Assembly: GCA_002943765.1 (NCBI GenBank)
Contig: PQWQ01000006.1
Span: 2,480,001 to 2,544,000, forward strand
Direction: 5' to 3'
DNA: 64,000 nucleotides
DNA from: Psoroptes ovis
Lineage: Eukaryota > Arthropoda > Arachnida > Sarcoptiformes > Psoroptidae
A program made the position numbers and the translations under genes. The notes beneath the pieces were generated by a model, which was not told the origin of the DNA, did no database searches, and saw only the letters and a list, made by a program, of their open reading frames with translations. This document shows, in pieces, positions 45,626 to 57,613 of the stretch. Position 1 is the stretch's first letter; every line of letters starts with the position of its first letter.

Positions 45626-46720
45626 TTTAATCATTTATATTCATTTAAATTATATTCATTTGAAAATATTATTTTACTTGCTTACACAAATCTATCCGTT
45701 TCGATGATAGTATTAGATGTCAATGATTACTGATCATGATCATGTTAAATTCTGAATCTTCATTTCGAAACGAAACGAAAAATAAAAAATTGATAAACAA
45801 ATTGTTTGTAAATTTGATTAAATTTCAATGTTATGAACTTATTCATTTGTTCAGCGTTTAATTTTTGTGTTTATCTATTCATTCATTTTATCAGTTCTCT
45901 TTGAACAAATTGTTATTTTTCAAATTATGTTAATTATAATCGACTTCAGCTCCTGCTACACTAATCGTCGATATCCTACAAATATGATACACAGACATAT
46001 TGATTGGTGAAAATATCATTTTTCTTTATTTGAAGACTTTACGGAGAAAATATACCTCTTTCGAACCCAACGTATTAAAAAACATAGAAAACAGCAGCAA
46101 CAGCGATTGCAATTGCAATCAAAATCAAAACATCGGCAATATTTCAGTTATAAATAATAACAGTAAATTGATGAAGGAAACGGTGTGTTTGTCTGTGTAT
46201 CTGTGCATAAGCTGATGTCTGATGATTGTTCAAATATTGTTGTTGCAACATTCATTCATCCAACAACAACAACAAAACAACTCTGAGCTAAAGATTGACA
46301 CAATGTTTATTTTGACAGTATTATTATCATTATTAAACTAAACATCGTGTGTTGTCATTTATAATCGTTTGTTGTTACCGTTGTCGTCGTCATTTTATCA
46401 TGATAATTATCATATACACCTGTAAATGATTAATCAAATTCAGTTAAATAAATTATCAATCGATTGGGTGTGTATGTGTGAATTACGCATCAAATAACTG
46501 CAACATGAAGTGCAGAAAATGTTGATTAAATCACCAAGAAATCTTTGGATCATTCCAAAATTATATCAATCAATTTTTTTAAATTGAAATTTAAAAAATG
46601 AAAATTCATGTAATAATTTACATTCCAAATGTATCATAATATTTTCAATTTTACAACGATTATTTATAAAAATCAAAATAACAATATCAAAAATAACCAC
46701 AATCATTATAAAAATCAATT

Positions 46721-49700
46721 ATGCATCAAATAAAAATTTTCAATCATTTAGAATCACATTTCTTTCATCATCGATGTAAAATTTTTCATCATTGTCAACG
46801 TTTTTATTATTATTTTTGTTATAATTATTATCATAATCATTATCATAAACACAAATATTTGAGTTTACATCATCATCACCGGCATCATTATATATTGTTG
46901 ATAAATTTTTTATTGTTATTTACAAAATTTATTTTCTGTTTACAAATATTTTTCAGCAATGTACATCATCAATGTTATGCTCAATCATTATTATCATCAT
47001 CATCTAATTCAAATTTTGATAATGATGAACAAATTATATCAAATTCGACAATTTCATTATCAACATTGCAATTGAATAATAATGATAATAATAAGAATGA
47101 TAACAATAATAGTATTCTTAATCAACAGGAAAGAGCTTCACAACAGGCAACAACAACAACAACATCATCATCAAAGATTTCTACAACAACGCCAGCAGCA
47201 ATAGCGCCTACAATAGGATCATCAACGGAAATTATTGAAATTCCTATTCCATCATCAACGACAACAACAACAGCAACACCAACAACAATGCAAACAACAT
47301 TCAATGAAAATGTTTTGAATAGTGATGATAAAAACAATACTGAAGGTTTGTGAATGATAATTGAAATTGGGAATTCATTTTCTGTTTTCACTGGAAAGAA
47401 ATCATACATTCCTTTGTGTTTTAATTGGAAATTTTTTTTTCAATTCATTTGTAAAAATTGTTTTGTAATTTTATTTTTGTTATTTTTTTCAAATGATATC
47501 CTGTTTTAATTAATGATAATTTTCTTTTTATTAATGAAACCATTATAGAAAATTCATTAAACAATTCATCATCATTGGCAGCAACAACAAATATCAGTCC
47601 ATTATCAATACAGGAATATTCATTAAATTTGACTAGCAGTTCATCATTCGTTTCGAATTGTACAAATGTTGAATTCTATTGTGAAATAAAACCAATCGAT
47701 AATTATAGCTCTTATAATAACTCATTTTTAATTAATTCTACATCGATCTGGTGGACATTTCGTGGTCAAAATGTTTCATCATCGACATTACCTGGTGGTC
47801 ATGTTATAAATCGCTTCGATAATTTATCAATATTAAATATTGAATGTGCTCAATTTGGTGTGCATGATGGCGATTATCGTTGTTATTCTTCGTCCACAAA
47901 AATTCCAGGATCTCATGAATCATCGATAAAGAATAGTTCAAATCTACACTTTGAAATTTCCGGTAAGTTATCAAGAAATTCATTAGAGCAAATCCTCCGA
48001 TACAGATGTTCTTTTTTATCTATCATTTTTAACTTTGAAATATTAATGTTGCAATTTTTTTTTCGAAAATAATTCCTCATTTATTATATGGAATTAGTTT
48101 TAATAATGGAATCAATTGAACCGCAAAATCGTACGATAAGACAAGAAATTGATACAACCGTACAGCTTAAATGCCATGTACTTGGATATCCTAAGCCACA
48201 TATCGTTTGGCAGCGTTATGATCCTAATACATTGATCACTACTGATATTGAATCAGATGGCCGCGTTGATATTGAAGATCAGTTTCTTCCAGAATCTTCA
48301 CATGATCATTTAGTTGAAAATTCGATTAATACATTAAAATTATTTCAAAGTATATTACGTTTTGAAACATTACATCGTTCAGATAATGGCACATATGTTT
48401 GTCGTGCTATCGATATTCATCGTTTGGAAAAACCAAAAACACAAGATTTTCAAGTGATAGTATTAGAAGTACCAGAAATTCATATTGAAAAAATTGAAAT
48501 CGAAAATAAAACATCTGCTGTTATTTCATTTGTTGTTGATTATAATGGTAATCTTCCTATAAAAGAATATTTACTTGAATTAAAAAATTATACAAATGAT
48601 GATGAAAATTCCACATGGATACCAGTGAAAACACCATCACCGGAATCAATAACAAAATTACATAATTATTCAATAATCAAAGTACATGATCTCATGAATG
48701 CAGCCACATATGGTTTTCGCTTAGCTGCCACTAATGAACTAGTTGGCCATTCAGAATGGAGCATCATGAATATAACGGTACCTGCTGATGTACCAAGTCA
48801 AATTAACAATGTACATTTATTATCGAAATCAAATGAAACATTATTGTTTGGATGGCGACGCCCATTACACGATAATGGTGCAGCAATAATCTTGTTTCAT
48901 CAAATACTCAAAGATAATCATGATGTAATAATATGGAATCAAACAATAAATAATACACAATCACGAAATAAACACATGTCATTGTTTTCAAATTTGCAAC
49001 CAGGCACATATTATTCGTTTCGAATACGTGCATGTTCTCATATTGGTTGTGGAGAATTCACCCCACCATTCGAAGTTGCTACATCAGATGGACATTCTGA
49101 TCCACCAAAAAATATTATCATCGAATGTTTATTCGATAAACAATTAGCCCAAACTAATGCTACAATTTTGTGGGATCAGCCGACCAATCCACGTGGCTCA
49201 ATTATTGGGTATAATATCTCGTTACGTGGTCACACAACACAATCTCAACGATTTTTCGAATCATTTGAACAATCCTTCCAAGTTAATGGCAATCAAACAT
49301 TCATTTTTACCACGATATTAAAACCAAATTCTAATTATACTGTGCGTATATGTGCAATAAATAAATCTGGATGCGGACAATTATCACCATTAACCTCATC
49401 ATCCATGTGCCAATCAAGCCCTACGATTCCGTCCGAATTCCCATCTGGTATACGTTTGGAGCGTATTGGATCATCATCGTCATCTTCAGCAATTTCGACT
49501 AGTAATAATCATTATTCTAGCCTGAATGATAAAGAAACTGTTCATCAGCCATTCATCGGTCATCAACATCAGCATCAGTATAATTATCCTCAAAAATATC
49601 AACCAGATAAACAATTAAAATTATATGTGCCACGAATCTCTGAGCGAAATGGTCCATTTCGCTGCATTCGAATCATTGTGATACGTCTTCCTTCTCCTGT

Positions 49701-52700
49701 TCCTATATCCTCATCAACAGATAATTCATCTTCATTAAATGATAATAGCGACAACAACATTACCAATACTGATCAACCAAGTGATATATTCAGCCATTAT
49801 CTTGATCCTGATGGTCGCAATCGGGATCGTATTCGTTTAAGTACTTATCGAATAGTTCACTCAAAAAATGATTTCAAAAGTGATGCATTATATGCATATG
49901 TAGCGAAAGAATTCACGCCCGAATCTTTCCCCAGTGAGATAATCTTGGGTGATGGAAAAATTTCGCGATGTTATGATGATGCTATTGAATATGATCTCAA
50001 ATCACGTATCAAACATGGTCTACACCATCATCATAATCATCATCAACAACATCAATCAGAAGAGTATAATATAGATGTTAAAAATAGTGATGATAATAGA
50101 TCTCCTAGACGAATCAATTATGAGCTTCGAACAACTAGACCACCAAATTATTATGATGAAAATAGTCAAAATGAATCTTACGATGGAATTATTTTCGATA
50201 TTGAAGACGAGCATCTTGTTGAAGATCGTGAATTGTTACCAAATACTTATTATTCAGCTGCAATTGAAGTATCAGTGATGGCAGTGAATCATACATTATT
50301 AGTTGAACAAAGTCCATGGACTGAACCAGTCCGTACAGCGCCAATAATAGCAATAATATCACAATCTAATCATTCATTTACTGAGACAACAACTGCAATA
50401 ATTTATGGAACAATATGTGGTCTATTTCTCATAATGATACTATTCTTTTCTGTGCTATGTTTTTTAAAACGGAAAGCATCTGAAGCAACAACGCCCGTTT
50501 TGCTAGATGATGAACGAATTGGGTTAGCGAATTTTCTTCGACTAACATTTACTGGACGAAAACCAAACAAAGATCAAACATTATTCTATCAATTGAATTT
50601 TAATTCAACATTATCAATTCGAAAATGGGCTTCCAAATCAATTCCGATACATAATATGGTTGCCGTTTTTCAACAACGTCGTACGAATTCTGATTTTTTA
50701 TTTCAAGCCGGTAAGTAATTATTATTTCATCATTTATTCGCTTCATTAGAATAAAAATATCTTAATTTTACTTTTAAATTATGATCGATTGATTCTTCGA
50801 TTGATTGAACTCTCGAAAAATTATTGATATGATTAAAATTGCAAATGTACATTACTTTAAATTGATTAATTCAAATCCATATTTTATTATACAGAATTTG
50901 AATCACTTCCTGAAAGTTTCCCTGATCGTACAACTATTGCCAGTGATTCTATTGAAAATTCAGCAAAAAATCGTTATCCGGATATAAAATCATATGATCA
51001 AACTAGAGTTGTATTACAAAAGATTGATGATGTTGATGGCTCAGATTATATCAATGCTGATTTTGTAAATGGTGGCATTAACGGAGACAAACGTTTCATT
51101 TGTGCACAAGGACCCACGCAAAAAACTGTTCCAGATTTTTGGCGAATGATATATGAACAGCAATGTTGGTATGTTTCAGATTGTTTTCTTTTTCTCCATC
51201 AAAAAAATTATAATTTGATTTATATTAATAACGTGATCAATTTTTCCCTCAAATTTATTCTACATTAGCATAATTGTTATGCTGACTGGAATCGAAGAAC
51301 AAGGCCGTATTAAATGTGCACAATATTGGAATGATGATTATGATGAAAATGGTGACTATAAACCGCTCACATTTCCAGATGCATATCCAGCAAATAATTT
51401 ACAAGTTACAACTTCATACTATCGTGAATATTCAGATTATATTATAAGGAGATTCAATTTGAAAAATTTAAAAACCTATGATTGTCGTGATATATTACAT
51501 TTTCATTTTATTGCATGGAAAGATTTTCTTGCACCAGATCAGCCATCATGGCTGCTACGCTTTATCAAACGTGTCAATGAACATTATTGTCCTGATCGAG
51601 GACCAATCGTTGTACATTGTTCCGCTGGCGTTGGTCGTACAGGAACATTTATTGCGATTGATTCATTAATCAAACAAATTGATAATGGTGCACAAGAAAT
51701 CAATGTATTTGAATGTGTTTCTAAATTACGTCATCAGCGTAATTATCTAGTGCAATCATTAAGACAATATATTTTTGTATATCGAGCTATTATGGAATAT
51801 ATTGAATTCGGTGATACTGAAATTGAAGATGGACATGTTCGTGATCATTATAAACAATTAAAAGAGCAAAAGACTGAATCTGGCAACGGAGTGTTTGCAG
51901 AATTTGAGGTAATAAATTGATTTCGACTGCTTGATTTGATTGTATTTGATTTGATAATTTTTTCTGTGATTTCATAAAGAAATTGAATGAAGTTTTTGAT
52001 GAACCAAAATCGTGTGTTGTTGGTCAATTGGAAATCAATAAACCAAAAAATCGCTATTCATTCATTATTCCATGTAAGTTTTTCTCACATTTAAAAAAAT
52101 TTTAGAAACGGATTTTATTATACGTTTTACTTTAGATGACATTAACAGGGTGATATTGAATCCGTCTCAAGATGCATGCTATATTAACGCTTCATTTATT
52201 CAGGTAAAAGATTTGTTACAATTGTTTTTAAGCATAAGTTTATCTTGTAATAAAACTTTTTTTGATTGATTGATTTTTTCTTAAGGGATACGATCATACA
52301 TTATCGTTTATTGTTGCTCAAGATCCATTAGAACATACTGTCAATGAGTTTTGGCTGATGATTGCCGAACATGCAGTCACCACATTAGTAATGTTAGCAG
52401 AGCTTGGTGAAGGCCAAAATAAATGTCATCAATATTGGCCATCATCAGTCGATTCAACATTTGATTGTGAATTTGTTAAAGTCAAATTAATCGAAGAGGA
52501 AATGTTCCAATTTTATGTGAAACGTTTATTCAACGTCACAAAGAAAAAGGTTCGTAAAAATGAACAAAAATTGAAAATAAATGACATTTAAGCATAGATC
52601 ATTAACACAACTAATCTAATTGTTTCATTATTTTCAACGTTTTGGTCATTTAAACAAAACAAAAAATATATAATTTCATTATAAAATGACTAAATAGACT

Positions 52701-53557
52701 AATAAAAGCCATCAAGTGAATCAATATCAATTTTTTTCATGGAAATCTGGAGTTGTTGTACCCGAATCTACCAAATCATTAATCACATTGACCGATGCGG
52801 TTTTGTTGGCCAATAACAATCATAACAATATTAATAACAACAATAATAATAATGGGCCCGAAAATATGAAATATAATAATAACAATTACAATGGCTATAA
52901 ATTATCATCATCATCTTCAGCACCGATTTTAGTACATTGTAGTGGTGGTGGTGATCGATCATCAGTATTTGTATCGTTTGCTAGTCTTGTTCGACAATTG
53001 CAATTAGAGGAAAGAGTGGATGTATTTCAAACGGCCCGATATACAAAATCACAACGTCATTGTATGCTACAAACGATTGTAAGTACAAATACAAATGAAA
53101 TTTAATGAAAAATATTATATTGAAATTCACAATTCTTGCTCAAAATATGGGTGGATGTAGGATTCAAATTATCCATTCATTTCAAATCTAAATTTGAATT
53201 TTCAAATTTTCATAACATTTCTTTGAATATTTCAATTACTTATGAGTAGTTATGTGTGAAAATTTAATAAAATCACCCGAATAAAAGAGAAAAAATGATG
53301 ATTAATCATATTTTCGCTTTTGTTCGTGTTCATTATTATCTGGAACAATTCTTTTGTTCCTATGAATCTGATAAATGTGACACACATATTCATCAACCAA
53401 TTCCATTATTTATTATTAAATATAATCACAATTTATCTGAATTTTTTTTTGTTTTTTCCTTTGAATTTCACAGGCTCAATATGACTTTTTATATCGTTGT
53501 CTAATCGATTATATGGATTTTCATCATATCTGTAATAATAATGATACACAACTTTGA
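46721..53557 (+). CDS. Ptp69D: receptor protein tyrosine phosphatase, Ptp69D type
   Basis: Transmembrane phosphatase; in insects Ptp69D acts in axon guidance. Ten exons: 46721-47345, 47549-47962, 48098-50710, 50895-51168, 51269-51908, 51980-52073, 52136-52203, 52286-52549, 52698-53078, 53474-53557, giving 1818 residues. Order: a His/Tyr-rich start, a hydrophobic signal segment (about 60-85), a Ser/Thr/Asn-rich stretch, two Ig domains, three fibronectin III domains, a membrane-proximal region, one membrane helix (about 1113-1137), then phosphatase domains D1 (about 1220-1520) and D2 (about 1525-1815). D1 has KNRY, the catalytic loop VHCSAGVGRTG and the Q-loop, with WKD in place of WPD. D2 has HCSGGGDRSS but WKS at the WPD position, and is probably inactive. 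D2 also carries an Asn-rich insert. The N-terminal start is the least certain part. Confidence 0.92.
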
Positions 53558-54299
53558 ACATCTCACAAGAGATGATGAAAAACAATGGGATAAAAATAAT
53601 AATCTTAATCTTTAAATATTATAAATCGTTCAAATGTAAATGTTGCCTTGTTATCAACACACCTATTAATAAATTTAATTATAAATTCCCAATTTCAAAT
53701 ATCATATTCATCATTCATTCACCATCATCATCGAATTAAAACAAATCAATATCATTATCATTTGTTATTTATTTCTGTCAATTTTTACTATGTAAATGTT
53801 GTTAACAAGATTTTCATTGATTTTTTCGTTTCATCGTATATGAATAAGATATCATTTGGTGAAAAGAAAAATAAATCAAATGCAAATGAACAAACAATTC
53901 CTCAAGCATTTTCATTCGCGAATCCAATTTTCCCATCTAATTTTTCTATTTATATTGTCAATTAATTCAAAAAGATTTTTCATTTCAAAAGATTTCGTTT
54001 TTTTCGTTCATATTCATTAGGGATCAAATTATCAAATTATTCATTTTTTTGTACCATTTGTTTGCTAAAAATATCCAACAATTTTTATCTAAAAATTCCG
54101 ATTCTGATTAATTTATTTATTTTTTACTCCTTAATTATTATGGAAATGATATTTTATGCCTTTATTTCATTTTTAGGGATTTTTTTGAATATTTATTTAG
54201 CAAAAATATAATCAATTTTTTTTATTATTTGTAATTTATAAAATTCTTTTTTTAATAATAAAATGTTGTATTCAAAGTCCAAATTGATCAATATTAATT
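53558..54299. other. convergent 3' region of Ptp69D and PPCS
   Basis: No gene is seen. AATAAA at 53668-53673 (plus) is a candidate Ptp69D poly(A) signal, and TTTATT at 54221-54226 supplies AATAAA for PPCS on the minus strand. A short inverted repeat (CATCTC/GAGATG) follows the Ptp69D stop. Confidence 0.5.
54221..54226 (-). terminator. AATAAA poly(A) signal, PPCS
   Basis: A minus-strand AATAAA 74 bp downstream of the PPCS stop codon. The cleavage site is not visible. Confidence 0.4.
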
Positions 54300-55468
54300 C
54301 TATTTTTTGTCTGAATCAAACTCTTTCATAAATTTTTCATGTCTTTCGATTACATTCTTGACAATAATTTGTTCAATTTCTATTTGATCAGAATTTGGAT
54401 CAATTTTTATTTGTTCACAATTGTCGGCCGTCACCAGCGTTACTTTCCATTTTCTTGTATTTAATTCATTTGCAATCACTAAACGATGCCCGTAACGATT
54501 CAATGCTTCACGTGCTTTTTCTAGCAAAATATTTTCATCTGTTTCTAGCTTGAATGATATAACGAAAGCATAGGGTAACCAAAATTTGACCAATGGTCTT
54601 AATATTTTTGGTACCATTTCAAAATGTAAACGTAATGGTTCATTCGAATGTATTTTATGTATTGCCATATTTTGGGATGGAATGTAAAAATCAGATACTG
54701 CTGCAGCTAAATACAGCATAACATTTGATTTATAAGGTTTCAATGCTGCTGTTAATTCACGTAATATGAATAAATATTCAGATAATGTTGTGAATGTTAT
54801 TTTTAGTAAACGTTTCGATGCTTCATCCATTTTTTTCAATGTTTGTACAAGTTTTGGTCGAATTTTTGATGAAACTATTTTGTTTCGATTTTAAAGATTT
54901 AATTGAACAGAAACGAAATATTTAAAAAAATCAATACCTTCGATTTTATCATGATCAGCATCATAATGTAAATTATCTAATAAACCATCAAAATGTCTTT
55001 TGAAAGGTTCCAGTGATTTATGTCGATATAAAAATATTATTGCATAGTCCTTGTATTCCACAAAATATCTATTCGAAATTATGGAACAGTGAAACGAAAA
55101 AAATCAATAATTGATTTAGTCAAACAGAAAATCATTAACTTACTCAGCTGAAGCTGAACCACGTGTACCAGCACTAAAATTGTCAACAAAACGTACCGTA
55201 TTGTATTCCATAGGTACTGTTGTGCCGCCAGACTTATGAATTTAATTTTAAAAAGTAAAATTCATATTAAAATCGGTAAAAAATCAAACAACATCGTAAT
55301 TACCGTAATCAAAACAATTTTCCTGTTGGAATTATGTTTACAAAATTTTTCAGTACGATTACGTATTTCTTCTAAATTATTCGGCTTTTGTAATTGTTGA
55401 AAAAATTTTTCAATTTTTTCCAATTCATCATTGATACTTGATTGGTGCTGATATTCTGGTTTGGACAT
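54300..55468 (-). CDS. PPCS: phosphopantothenate--cysteine ligase
   Basis: Second enzyme of coenzyme A synthesis: joins 4'-phosphopantothenate and cysteine at nucleotide cost, in the cytosol. Four exons on the minus strand: 55468-55304, 55232-55144, 55068-54938, 54874-54300, giving 319 residues (human 311). The core motif KIVLIT|SGGTTVPME spans the first junction, followed by VRFVDNFSAGTRGSASAE, the family signature for substrate and nucleotide binding. YLAAAVSDFYIPSQNMAIHKI, then MVPKILRPLVKFW, AFVISFKLETD and EALNRYGHRLVIAN match the animal enzyme. The ATG at 55468 gives a short leader of the usual kind. It lies downstream of SLC25A42 on the same strand, with 980 bp between their coding sequences. 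Confidence 0.94.
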
Positions 55469-56448
55469 TTTTTTGATTCTTTGATATGATAAAATTAACT
55501 TCGATGAAAATTCTTCAAAAAAATATAATTAAAATGAATTTTGTATTGTCTTCTCTCTCTTTTTTCAATTGTTGAGTACATATAAAACTTGTAATTCTTC
55601 AATTATAATCATTCATTCAAACAATCATTGCTTTTTTCATATTGACTATTTTTCGACGAGTACATAAGCTCGTATTGTTTGTTGATTTTTTTCTGTTTAA
55701 AATCTTCACCAGCTGAGATAACTTGAATATGCACACGCACAAGCACAGGCTTTTGTAAAGTTGAATCGTCTTCGTCATCAAACAAACACAATTAAACAAA
55801 AATTCATTGAATAAAACCAAAATAAACAAAATAACAGTCGAAAATAGCCAAAATTGTATATAGAAAAATAATTACCATGAAAATAGCCTTGATGCATAAA
55901 CAATGCTTAAGATAGTTTAAAATTTCGGTGATTTCCTTAAAAATATCAATAAAAAACAATTTAATTCAATTTTAAATAAAAATAAATCAACATTTATTCA
56001 ATAATTATATTTACAAAAACAGAATAAAATTTTTTGTTTTGTTTTGAGTTGTAACACATCCATTTCAGGCATTTAACATTTGGTAAATTGTTTAGGAAAC
56101 ACAATAAAATATGTAAATAAAAGGTATTCATGGTTTTGATCATATAAAAATAAAGCCAAAATCTTTTTTTTTGATGATTGTCTTTCAGACTGGTTTAATT
56201 GAACATGTATTTTTGAATCATAGTTTGACACTTTTTGATTTGTTTGACATGTTTGAAAACATGTTATTTCAAGTGTCAATTGTGTTACAGATGATTTTAG
56301 GGATGGAAACAAAGCGATATTATTTACTTTGTAAAAATGCTCACGGTTGACTAGTATTTTTGTTTTCACAAAAGTCACTGAATCAGGGGGTCATCTTTTT
56401 TATATCTACAATAATCTTGCTTTATATTTATTTTGAATCATTTATACA
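55469..56448. other. spacer between SLC25A42 and PPCS
   Basis: No recognised gene. Minus-strand open frames at 56073-56378 (101 codons) and 55609-55829 are uncharacteristic and not conserved in any family I know. AATAAA for SLC25A42 lies at 56427-56432 on the minus strand. The stretch must contain the PPCS promoter unless the two genes share a transcript. Confidence 0.45.
56427..56432 (-). terminator. AATAAA poly(A) signal, SLC25A42
   Basis: TTTATT on the plus strand reads AATAAA on the minus strand, 16 bp beyond the SLC25A42 stop. If used, it gives a very short 3' UTR. Confidence 0.45.
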
Positions 56449-57613
56449 CTACTTGATGATTTTCTTAGATGACGACGTTGTTGTTAACGCTGCGATATCA
56501 TCAATATAAACAGTCAATAAAAATTTATAAATCATATCAAATGATGTAAAACTAATACCAACAGCAATCGGTCCTTTAACCCAATTCAACGAAAGGCCTT
56601 TGTATAAACCATGAATAAAACCTTCTTCTCGGACCACTTTTTTCATGGTACCATAAATACCAAGTTCAACATAACCATGTTGTGTTTGCATTCTTCTTCT
56701 AACAATATCTAATGGATATGATGCTGATTGACCGAATAAACCGGCGGTTGCACCGAATAACATGCGTACTAATGGATTTATATCATTATGGCCACAATAA
56801 TCTATGTATTGGAAGGATATGAAAATTTATTAGGAAATTATTTTTTAACTTAAATTCGAATTTGATTTCATACTAACCGTAATGAATTCGTTTTAACGTT
56901 TCATACGTAAAAAAACTACAACCAGCATATGGTATCACACCACAAAGTGTTGGAATGAATCCTCGATACAATGAACGATATCCTTGTTCATTAATAGACC
57001 GAATAAACACTTGAATAAGAGTTGGATACATGCTGCAAACAGCCATACGTGCACGAGCCACATCTAATGGATAAGTACATGCTGTCGATACTAGACCAGC
57101 TAATGAACCGGCTATGAATGAACGATGTGGATGTGCTCTCCTTTTAGAATTGAGGAAAAAAAACAATATTAAAAAAAATATAATTTTAAGAAAAAACGTA
57201 CTTCTGATCATTTGTTTCCACTTGTAATAGATGCTTGAATTGCTCATGACTTGAATATTGTATGGCAGCATATGGTACTACACGTACCATTGTAGCCGAA
57301 TTGCCTCTCCATAGACTTGTGAAGCCGTAATCACGATATGATTTCCTTAAAAATTCTAGCACACCTGGAAATGTGAATAATTTATTCTGTGTTTGAAAAT
57401 AAATTTTTGTTCGATCTAATGGCGCAATGGCCGTCTTGGCCATCGCGCCTGCTATTGCTCCAGCTAATAGAGACGTGGTTACTCGTTCTGTGCTTGTTAA
57501 TTTTTTTTCGGACTAAATGACAACAAAAATAAGATATGAAAAAGATTTTGATAAATAATCATACCAAATTATGGTAGTTTTACGGAGAAAAACTTACTTA
57601 CCCTTACGGTCAT
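56449..57613 (-). CDS. SLC25A42: mitochondrial coenzyme A carrier (SLC25A42)
   Basis: Mitochondrial inner-membrane carrier; the human protein exchanges CoA for adenine nucleotides. Four exons on the minus strand: 57613-57602 (12 nt), 57512-57202, 57140-56878, 56801-56449, giving 312 residues (human 318). There are three carrier repeats with signatures APLDRTK, YPLDVARARM and YPLDIVRRRM. AKTAIAPLDRTKIYFQ, SLWRGNSATMVRVVPYAAIQ, CGVIPYAGCSFFTYETLK and LNWVKGPIAVGISF match SLC25A42 rather than other SLC25 members. The start MTVR in a 12-nt exon is supported by an in-frame upstream TGA and the absence of another ATG. It lies next to PPCS, a CoA-synthesis gene. Confidence 0.95.

Larger units (their letters stand above)
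31789..46720. other. 15-kb gene-poor region between HSDL2 and the receptor phosphatase
   Basis: Most of this stretch is AT-rich simple-sequence DNA with no recognised gene. The exceptions are annotated separately: a retroelement tail at 37.93-38.40 kb, tandem repeats at 36429-36466 and 42943-42985, a TATA-initiator pair at 43051-43084 and a short ORF at 43269. A 72-codon open frame at about 45985-46215 ends near a donor-like ACG|GTGTGT (46181/46182). It is Asn/Ser-rich and unrecognised, and could be an upstream exon of the phosphatase gene. The region may hold 5' UTR exons and enhancers of that gene. Confidence 0.5.

Noticed and set aside
56073..56378. Minus-strand frame of 101 codons between SLC25A42 and PPCS.
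   Set aside because: No recognisable domain, flanked by AT-rich spacer, with no splice partners that extend it into a plausible protein.
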